Part shown: positions 58,312 through 64,000 of the stretch, piece after piece | Numbering within the stretch: the stretch's first letter is position 1 | Layout: each line of letters begins with the position of its first letter | Source of the DNA: JAWKRB01 sp041389885 | GTDB taxonomy: Bacteria > Myxococcota_A > Polyangia > Polyangiales > Ga0077539 | Direction of reading: 5' to 3' | Length of the DNA: 64,000 nt | NCBI GenBank assembly: GCA_041389885.1 | Contig: JAWKRB010000007.1 | Span: 186,001-250,000 of the forward strand | Program-made: the position numbers and the translations under genes | Notes under the pieces: model-generated | What the model was told of the DNA's origin: nothing | Databases searched by the model: none | The model's input: the letters and a program-made list of their open reading frames with translations, nothing else

Positions 58312-60197
58312 TGGAGTTCCTCGGCGTCTCGCCCGACAAGCTGGTGCCGCTCTTTGGCGTGGCCGCGGCGGCGGTGGTGGGGCTGTACATCCTCAAGCTC
58401 CGGCGCCGGCGCCTCGTGGTGCCCTTCGCGCGGCTCTGGGACCGCGTGCTCGACGAGCGCCCCTCCAGCGCCCTCTTCAAGCACCTCCGCCGCGTGCTCT
58501 CGCTGCTGCTCCAGCTCCTGCTCCTCGCGCTGCTGGTCTTCGCGCTCTCCGACCCTCGCCGCGCGGGGGCGACGGGCGCGGGGCGCACGCGGGTGGTGCT
58601 GCTCGACTCCAGCGCGAGCATGAAGGCCACGGACGTCCCTGGCACCCGCGCCGAGGCCGCCCGCCGCGCCGCGCGGCAGCTCGTGCGCGCCATGGGCGCC
58701 GCCGACCGCGCCCTCATCGCGTCGATGGACGCCGAGGTCACCGCCCTCGCGCCCATGTCCGACGACGTCACCGAGCTCGAGGCCGCCGTGCGCGCCTACG
58801 CGCCGAGGGACACGGGCCTCGACCTCGCCCGCGCGCTGCGCTTCGCCGCCGACGCGCTGCGCGGCGCGTCGAACCCCGAGGTGGTGATCCTCGGCGACGG
58901 CGACTACGACCTCGCCGACTCTCCCCTCGGGGGGATTCCCCTGCGCTTCGTGCCCATCGGCCGCGGCAGCCGCAACGTCGGGATCACGGCCTTCTCGGTG
59001 CGGCGCTACCCCCTCGACAAGTCTCGCTACGAGGTGCTCGCCGAGGTGCGGAGCTGGTCGCAGCGCCCCGAACGCGTCGAGCTCACGCTCCTCGCCGACG
59101 GCGCGCCCGTCGAGGTCACCGCGCTCAGCCTCGCGCCGGGGCAGAGCGCGCAGAGGGTGCTCCCCAACCTCTCGGGGGCGAACGCGTCTCTCGAGGCCCG
59201 GGTGCGCCTCGCCGACGGCGGCCACGACGACCTCCCCGCCGACGACCGCGCCTACGCGACGCTCCCTCCGAGGCGCCGCGCGCGGGTGCTCTCGGTGTCG
59301 CGGGGCAACCGCTACCTCGAGGCCGCGCTGCTCCTCGACGAGTACCTCGACGTGACCGAGTGCACCCCCGAAGACACCCCCGCGCGCCTGCGAACCGATC
59401 GCTTCGACGTCGCCGTGCTCGACGGCGTGACCCTCCCGCTCCCCGAGGGCACGCACGGGATCTTTCTCCGCCCCGACGGGGCCGACGCGCCCCTCCCCCA
59501 CGACGAGGGCTTCGTCTCGGCGCCCGCGGGGAGCGCGATCACCTTCGCCGAGGTGTCGCGTCGGCACCCGGTGATGCGCTTCACGAGCGACCTCGAAGAG
59601 GCGCACATCGGGCGGATCCTTCGGTACCGCCCCGCCCCCTCCGACCGCGTGCTGGGCCGCTCGGCGCAGGGCCCGCTCCTCGTCGCGGGAGAGCGCGGCT
59701 CGCAGCGCTTCGTGCTCTTCGCCTTCGATCCCCGCGAGAGCGACGTGCCGCTGCTGATCTCGTGGCCCGTGCTGCTGCTCAACAGCATCGACTGGTTCGC
59801 CGACGAAGACCCCGCGTACCTCTCGTCGTTTCGCACCGGGACCGCCTGGCGCGTGCCCGTGCCCGCGGGCGTCGAGCGCGCGACGGTCGAGACCCCCTCG
59901 GGGCGTCGGGTGAGCGTGCCCGTGAGCGAGGGGCGCGCCGTGTTCTTCGGCACCGAGGCCGGGCTGCACCGCGTGCACGCCAACGAGGCGCACACGCTCA
60001 TCGCGGGGAACATGTTCGAGCCCGACGAGTCGCGCTGCGGGCACCGGGCGACGATCACCGTGGGCGGCGCCCGCGCCACGGCGCCTACGCCCGGCCGCGC
60101 GGGCGTGCGCCGGGAGCTGTGGATCTACCTGCTCCTCGGCGCGACGGCGATCCTCGTGGGCGAGTGGGTGTCGTGGCACCGACGCGTCACGGTGTGA
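58311..60197 (+). CDS. BatA-like VWA-domain membrane protein
   Basis: 628 residues. Two N-terminal membrane segments (about 10-28 and 61-82, the second LLLQLLLLALLVFALSDP) are typical of BatA/aerotolerance regulator proteins. A VWA domain follows with VVLLDSSASM (MIDAS-type DxSxS), ADRALIASMD and LGDGDYDL. A beta-rich region reaches to about 560, then a third membrane helix (LWIYLLLGATAILVGEWVSW). It probably sits in the inner membrane with its VWA face toward the periplasm and is a MoxR client. Start ATG 58311 overlaps the DUF58 stop. Last gene of the row; no further VWA gene follows. Confidence 0.9.
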   Translation: MEFLGVSPDKLVPLFGVAAAAVVGLYILKLRRRRLVVPFARLWDRVLDERPSSALFKHLRRVLSLLLQLLLLALLVFALSDPRRAGATGAGRTRVVLLDSSASMKATDVPGTRAEAARRAARQLVRAMGAADRALIASMDAEVTALAPMSDDVTELEAAVRAYAPRDTGLDLARALRFAADALRGASNPEVVILGDGDYDLADSPLGGIPLRFVPIGRGSRNVGITAFSVRRYPLDKSRYEVLAEVRSWSQRPERVELTLLADGAPVEVTALSLAPGQSAQRVLPNLSGANASLEARVRLADGGHDDLPADDRAYATLPPRRRARVLSVSRGNRYLEAALLLDEYLDVTECTPEDTPARLRTDRFDVAVLDGVTLPLPEGTHGIFLRPDGADAPLPHDEGFVSAPAGSAITFAEVSRRHPVMRFTSDLEEAHIGRILRYRPAPSDRVLGRSAQGPLLVAGERGSQRFVLFAFDPRESDVPLLISWPVLLLNSIDWFADEDPAYLSSFRTGTAWRVPVPAGVERATVETPSGRRVSVPVSEGRAVFFGTEAGLHRVHANEAHTLIAGNMFEPDESRCGHRATITVGGARATAPTPGRAGVRRELWIYLLLGATAILVGEWVSWHRRVTV

Positions 60198-60303
60198 ACC
60201 GGGCGTCATGGTGCGCGGGGTGAACCTCGCAGCAATTCTCGAAGAACCAAGGCTGGCTCGCATCATGCTGTCTCACCCGGGTAGCGCCGAATGGAGGTGC
60301 ACC

Positions 60304-60606
60304 ATGAACGGGAATGCTTTGGAGCTTGTGGTCACACGGATGCGCCGGGCCCGCGCCCGGGGATCGCTGCGCGAGGCCTGGCGTCACGCCGTGACCCTGA
60401 CGGTCCGCGACGAGCGGGACCCTCGCTGGTGGGTCCACCGCGCGACGCTGGCCGCGCAGATCGGCCGCGGCGACGACCTGCGGAGCGCGCTGCGGCAGGC
60501 GATGTACCTGTTCCACCAGGAGGGACGCGACGGGTGCGCCGCCGCGCTCTCGATGTGGCTGCGCCGCAAGGAGATCGAGGCCCACCGGGCCCACCGAACG
60601 AACTGA
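60304..60606 (+). CDS. Small basic helical protein, unknown
   Basis: 100 residues. MNGNALELVVTRMRRARARG leads into an amphipathic helical protein with conserved-looking Trp/His (DPRWWVHRATLAAQIGRGDD, LRSALRQAMYLFHQEG). It resembles a single helical-repeat unit but I recognise no family. ATG 60304 has GGAGGTG six bases upstream, which decides the start over an upstream in-frame one at 60208. It sits between the VWA gene and the M28 peptidase, same strand, without overlap. Confidence 0.65.
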   Translation: MNGNALELVVTRMRRARARGSLREAWRHAVTLTVRDERDPRWWVHRATLAAQIGRGDDLRSALRQAMYLFHQEGRDGCAAALSMWLRRKEIEAHRAHRTN

Positions 60607-60653
60607 GCGGCGATCTTCGCGAAGTGTCGGCGGCGTTGCGCTACGAATGCGGG

Positions 60654-61700
60654 ATGCGAATCTGGCTGATCGCGCTGTCGGTGATAGGCGCCTCTTGCGA
60701 GCGGAGCACCCCACCCGCCGCCAACGACGTGACCGAAGCCGCGGTCGACGCCGCCAAAGACGTGCCCGACGGGGCGCTCCCGGCCTGCGGCACGGGCGGA
60801 CCGATCGCCCTCGCGCGCTGCGTCGACGGCGCGCGCTACCAGGCCGACCTCGAGTCCATCGCGAGGGCGCGCCCCCCGGCGTCGGCGCACTGGCAGGTCG
60901 TGCAGGACCTCTGCGCGACGCGCCTCACCGAGCTGGGCTTCACCGTCGAGCGCCACAGCTACGGCACGGGGGTGAACGTGGTGGGCGTGCGCGAGGGCAC
61001 CACCGAGCCCGCGCGTCGGGTGCTGGTGGGCGCGCACTACGACCACATCCCTGGATGCGCCGGCGCCGACGACAACGCGACGGGCGTGGCCGGAGCGCTC
61101 GAGGCCGCGCGGGTGCTCGCGACGCGGAGCTACCTCCGCACGCTGGTGGTCGCGTGCTGGGACGAAGAGGAGCGCGGGCTCCTCGGCAGCCGCGCCTACG
61201 CCCGCCGCGCGCGGGCCAACGGCGAGACCGTGGAGGCCTACTTCAACTTCGAGATGATCGGCTACGTCGACCGTACGGCCGGCTCGCAGCGGTTGCCCGC
61301 GGGGATCAACCTGCTCTTCCCCGCCGCGGCGCGGGAGTGGCAAGAGCGGGAGCGGCGCGGAGACTTCGTCGCGGCCATCGGCAACGAGCGCGCGGACTAC
61401 TCCCTCGACGCCCTCGAGTACGCCGCAGATCGCCTGGGCTTCCCCTTCATCCCGCTGCGGCTCAGCACCGAGATCATGTCGTCTCCGCTCGTCGGCGACC
61501 TGCGCCGCTCGGACCACGCGTCGTTCTGGGACAACGGCTTTCCCGGCATCATGCTCACCGACACCTCCGAGTTCCGCTACGACCGCTACCACTGCCGCGG
61601 CGGCCCCGACGTCACCGACGGCCTCGACCGCGAGTTCGCGTCGCAGGTGGTGGCGATCACGGTGTCGGCCGCCGCCGAGTCCCTGGGCCTGCGGCGCTGA
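60654..61700 (+). CDS. M28 family zinc peptidase, lipoprotein
   Basis: 348 residues. MRIWLIALSVIGASC is a lipoprotein signal (Cys 15). The M28 metal sites are H128 (GAHYDH), the Asp in GADDNATG (139-140), the Glu pair in WDEEERGLLGS (about 171-173), D206 (MIGYVD) and a His in DHASFW near 290. These are exopeptidases with two zinc ions, acting in the periplasm or on the surface here. The ATG at 60654 opens the signal. Upstream is the small helical protein, downstream the reductase, both on the same strand. Confidence 0.9.
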   Translation: MRIWLIALSVIGASCERSTPPAANDVTEAAVDAAKDVPDGALPACGTGGPIALARCVDGARYQADLESIARARPPASAHWQVVQDLCATRLTELGFTVERHSYGTGVNVVGVREGTTEPARRVLVGAHYDHIPGCAGADDNATGVAGALEAARVLATRSYLRTLVVACWDEEERGLLGSRAYARRARANGETVEAYFNFEMIGYVDRTAGSQRLPAGINLLFPAAAREWQERERRGDFVAAIGNERADYSLDALEYAADRLGFPFIPLRLSTEIMSSPLVGDLRRSDHASFWDNGFPGIMLTDTSEFRYDRYHCRGGPDVTDGLDREFASQVVAITVSAAAESLGLRR

Positions 61701-61737
61701 GCGCGCGGCGACGTCGCCGTCGCGGTACGCTGGCGCG

Positions 61738-62769
61738 ATGCGCGCGGTGGTGATTCGTCGAGCCGGAGGGTACGAGCAGCTCCGCGTCGAGCGTCGGCCC
61801 TCGCCGCGTCCGGCGCGGGGCGAGGTCGTCGTGCGGGCTGAGGCCATCGGGGTGAACTACGCCGACTGCGTCGTGCGCATGGGTCTCTACGCGTCGGCGA
61901 AGAAGTACGTCGGATGGCCCATCACGCCGGGCTTCGAGCTCGCGGGCGAGGTCGTCGCGGTGGGAGACGAGGTCACCGACCTCAAGCCCGGCGACCGGGT
62001 GATGGCCCTCACTCGATTCGGCGGATACGCGACCGAGGTGGTCGTGCCTCGGGCGCAGGTGTTTCCGTTTCCGCGGGGGTTCACGGCGCGAGAGGCCGCG
62101 GCCTTTCCGACCGTCGCGCTCACGGCGTGGTACGCGCTCTTCGAGCTGGCGCGGCCGCGCGAGGGCGACCGGGTGCTGGTGCACTCCGCGGCGGGCGGCG
62201 TGGGGAGCTCGCTGGTGCAGCTCGCGCGCCTCGCGGGCGCCGAGGTCACCGGCGTCGTGGGGGCGTCGCACAAGGTGGCCCTCGCGCGGTCGATGGGCGC
62301 CGCGCACGTCATCGACCGCGCCCGCGAGGACGTCTGGGCTCGCGCAGAATCGATTGCGCCGCAGGGGTATGCGATCATCCTCGACGCGAACGGCGCCGAC
62401 TCGCTGCGGGCGTCGTGGGCGCACCTCGGCGCGCCGGGGAGGCTCGTGGTGTACGGCTTTCACACGATGCTGCCGAAGACGGGAGGGCGCCCGTCGTGGC
62501 CGCGCCTCGCGTGGTCGTGGCTGCGCACGCCGCGCTTCTCGCCCCTCGACATGACGGGGCAGAACCGCTCGGTGATGGGCTTCAACCTCTCGTACCTCTT
62601 CGAGCGCCACGACGTGCTCGCGCGCGCGATGGGCGAGCTCCTCGCGCACGTCGCCGCGGGGCGGCTCGTGTCGCCGCCGGTGGAGGCGATCGCCTTCGAC
62701 GAGGTCGCCGACGCGCACCGACGACTGGAGTCGGGGGCGACGGTGGGAAAGCTCGTGCTGACGGTGTGA
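61738..62769 (+). CDS. Medium-chain reductase, VAT-1/quinone oxidoreductase-like
   Basis: 343 residues. A GroES-like N-terminal domain (AIGVNYADCVVRMGLYA, then PGFELAGEVVAVGDEV) and a Rossmann fold with VHSAAGGVGSSLVQLAR as the NADPH-binding loop. No zinc-ligand Cys/His pattern is present, so it is a zinc-independent member. The DMTGQNRSVMGFNLSYL segment and IAFDEVADAHRRLESG, then TVGKLVL close the family pattern and favour the VAT-1 subgroup. It reduces quinones or enones with NADPH; substrate unknown. It starts 37 bases after the M28 gene. Confidence 0.9.
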   Translation: MRAVVIRRAGGYEQLRVERRPSPRPARGEVVVRAEAIGVNYADCVVRMGLYASAKKYVGWPITPGFELAGEVVAVGDEVTDLKPGDRVMALTRFGGYATEVVVPRAQVFPFPRGFTAREAAAFPTVALTAWYALFELARPREGDRVLVHSAAGGVGSSLVQLARLAGAEVTGVVGASHKVALARSMGAAHVIDRAREDVWARAESIAPQGYAIILDANGADSLRASWAHLGAPGRLVVYGFHTMLPKTGGRPSWPRLAWSWLRTPRFSPLDMTGQNRSVMGFNLSYLFERHDVLARAMGELLAHVAAGRLVSPPVEAIAFDEVADAHRRLESGATVGKLVLTV

Positions 62770-62875
62770 GGGGCGCGACAGCCTGCGAGGAGCTCCTTGC
62801 GCCACCGCCTGAGTCAACGCGTCCGCGCGCCAGGAAGGGGTGCAGTTCCATCTGAGGGGCGCATCAGGCGTCGTG

Positions 62876-63159
62876 CCGCGCGCGGGCGTCGCGCACAAGT
62901 TCGACGCGGCGCACGTTCCCTCCACCCCTTTGCTCCCCTCCTCCATGGGCTTCGCCGATGGAGGAGGGGCTGCGTCCTTCGGGGTGATTCTCTGCGTCGA
63001 ACGGCCCTTGGGATGCGTCGCATTTCTTGAGCCCGCGGCGGTGTCTGCCATCGCTTGTGTCTCAGCCCCTCCTCCATCGGCGAAGCCCATGGAGGAGGGG
63101 AGCAAAGGGGTGGAGGGAACGTGCGTCGCGTCGAACTTCTGCGCGACGCCCGCGCGCGG
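62876..63159. repeat. 284-bp intergenic element with 97-bp near-perfect inverted repeats
   Basis: Arm one at 62876-62972 and arm two at 63063-63159 are reverse complements with only two mismatches over 97 bases, around a 90-base spacer. Each arm itself holds a smaller palindrome around ctcctccat/atggaggag. It fills most of the 419-base gap between the reductase and the RCC1-like gene. No coding gene in the gap is supported. It may be a MITE-like element or a large folding RNA/DNA structure. Confidence 0.85.
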
Positions 63160-63188
63160 GGGAAGCCGCCCGCAGAGCTCGCGGTGGC

Positions 63189-64000
63189 CTACGGCTCCCA
63201 ACGGACCTCGACCGGGGTGTAGCGCACCTGCGCGGTCCCATCCCCGGAGCGGTGGCCGGTGCAGAACACCCGGCCCTCGCGGGTGACGGCGCAGTAGCCG
63301 TCGCCGTGACACGCGGCGAAGTTCACCACGTCGCGCACGCCCATCACCCGCGACGGCGTGTTGATGCAGGTCCCGAAGCTCGCGTCGGGACAGGTCTCGC
63401 GCGGGGCCTCCACGTCGATCCCGATCAACGACGGACCCCACCCCCACAGCGTCCCGTCTTCGGTCAGCGCCATGACCTCATGGTGATTGAACTGAACCTG
63501 CCGCACATGGGAGATCCCTGGAACCCGCCTCGGCGTAAGGTATTCGTAGTTCGCCAGCCACATCGACGCAGGCAGCCCGAGGTGGCCGCGGCCGGAGTAT
63601 CCCCAGCAGTAGAGGTCGCCCTCGCGGTCGATCACGCATTGCCCGAAGTACCCGAGCGAGACATCGACCACGTTGGGGGGCGTGGACTGTGCGACAGGCG
63701 TAGCCCCCAGGCGCAAACTCGGGACTCGGGGGTCGGGGTTGTAGTAGCCTCGCTCAACACACTCCAGGGCGCCCGAGTCTGTGACCGCGCACAGCGCTTC
63801 GTCGATCCACCCGAAGCGACGCACACCTGAAGGCCAGTATCGGATCCAACGCACTCCCCTGCAGGCGCTATCGTAGGTGTGCATCCATGCGGCCCCACTC
63901 CGCTCAACAAGTGTCAGGAGCCCCCACCGAGTCGACGCGTCCACGACGTCCCCGAACGCATCGACTCGAGTCGGCGCGGACAGGTAAGGCACAGAGCCCT
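63189..64000 (-). CDS. RCC1-repeat-like protein (N-terminus runs off the window)
   Basis: About 270 residues are visible, all of the C-terminal side. Propeller-like units are recognisable, for example CVIDREGDLYCWGYSGRGHLG and CAVTREGRVFCTGHRSGDG, plus EVMALTEDGTLWGWG. They are more divergent than those of the RCC1 lipoprotein at 27.9 kb. The frame is open to base 64000, so the true start and any signal peptide lie outside. A GTG at 63992 could start it but is more likely internal. Function unknown; probably an exported binding propeller. Confidence 0.75.
   Translation of the reverse strand, partial: GSVPYLSAPTRVDAFGDVVDASTRWGLLTLVERSGAAWMHTYDSACRGVRWIRYWPSGVRRFGWIDEALCAVTDSGALECVERGYYNPDPRVPSLRLGATPVAQSTPPNVVDVSLGYFGQCVIDREGDLYCWGYSGRGHLGLPASMWLANYEYLTPRRVPGISHVRQVQFNHHEVMALTEDGTLWGWGPSLIGIDVEAPRETCPDASFGTCINTPSRVMGVRDVVNFAACHGDGYCAVTREGRVFCTGHRSGDGTAQVRYTPVEVRWEP

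Noticed and set aside
60208..60303. Longer N-terminus for the small protein starting at 60208
   Set aside because: A strong GGAGG ribosome site sits six bases before the ATG at 60304, and the extra residues look unrelated.
62840..63286. An open frame of 148 codons across the intergenic inverted repeat
   Set aside because: Its sequence is dictated by the two inverted arms and shows no signal, domain or ribosome site.

Overview
The window is a very GC-rich (by eye above 70 percent) bacterial chromosome segment with densely packed genes on both strands. Several traits point to Myxococcota, probably a Polyangiales/Sandaracinus-like lineage. About a dozen lipoproteins carry Asp/Val-rich 'DVP/VVTDV' linkers behind the lipobox. 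A cell-wall amidase ends in a MYXO-CTERM type tail (CGCRV, membrane helix, Arg cluster). MopE-like 'DGIDNDCDGFVDC' motifs, RCC1 and 'NCGACGRVCPSGQ' cysteine repeats, a bkd operon and a sigma-54 type promoter fit the same group. I see no tRNA, rRNA, CRISPR array, prophage or recognisable IS.

Layout. 1-8.9 kb: a truncated M16 protease, an exported amidase, a GAF/PEP-utilising pseudoenzyme coupled to a small Cys-rich lipoprotein, a phosphofructokinase, a frameshifted NikR, a membrane protein and an aminotransferase. 9-15.8 kb: an AddAB-type helicase-nuclease pair whose addB is broken by five apparent frameshifts. 15.9-30.5 kb: zinc ribbon, MopE-like lipoprotein, degenerate J-domain protein, nicotinamidase-like hydrolase, Tex, a frameshifted membrane/TPR-like gene, a DUF2252 lipoprotein/outer-membrane barrel/lamin-tail lipoprotein operon, an RCC1 lipoprotein and an RbgA-type GTPase. 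30.6-38.3 kb: an orphan Hcp behind a sigma-54 type promoter, an ECF sigma factor fused to a zinc anti-sigma-like domain, thioredoxin, an AAA ATPase abutting a class A penicillin-binding protein, and two unknown lipoproteins. 38.3-45.8 kb: a carotenoid-desaturase-like flavoprotein, two zinc-ribbon proteins, a glutaminyl cyclase and a giant lipoprotein of 29 Cys-rich repeats with one frameshift. 46.1-50.6 kb: lipA-bkdA1-bkdA2-bkdB. 50.7-60.2 kb: an MscS channel, then a pseudokinase, a DUF4175-like protein with a (Gln-Gly)22 tract, MoxR, DUF58 and a BatA-like VWA protein in one direction. 60.3-64 kb: a small protein, an M28 peptidase lipoprotein, a VAT-1-like reductase, a 284-bp inverted-repeat element and a truncated RCC1-like gene.

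How the genes work together. The clearest functional units are lipA-bkd (lipoate synthesis feeding a lipoylated branched-chain 2-oxoacid dehydrogenase), addB-addA (double-strand-break end processing), the pseudokinase-DUF4175-MoxR-DUF58-VWA row (an envelope chaperone/VWA module) and the DUF2252-porin-LTD row. Much of the rest is an exported lipoprotein repertoire of unknown role.

Caution: four genes (nikR, addB, the membrane/TPR-like gene at 22.1 kb and the giant Cys-rich gene) have broken frames. They could be real decay or indel errors in this GC-rich assembly; the sequence alone cannot decide. Large open frames opposite real genes are composition artefacts and were left out.
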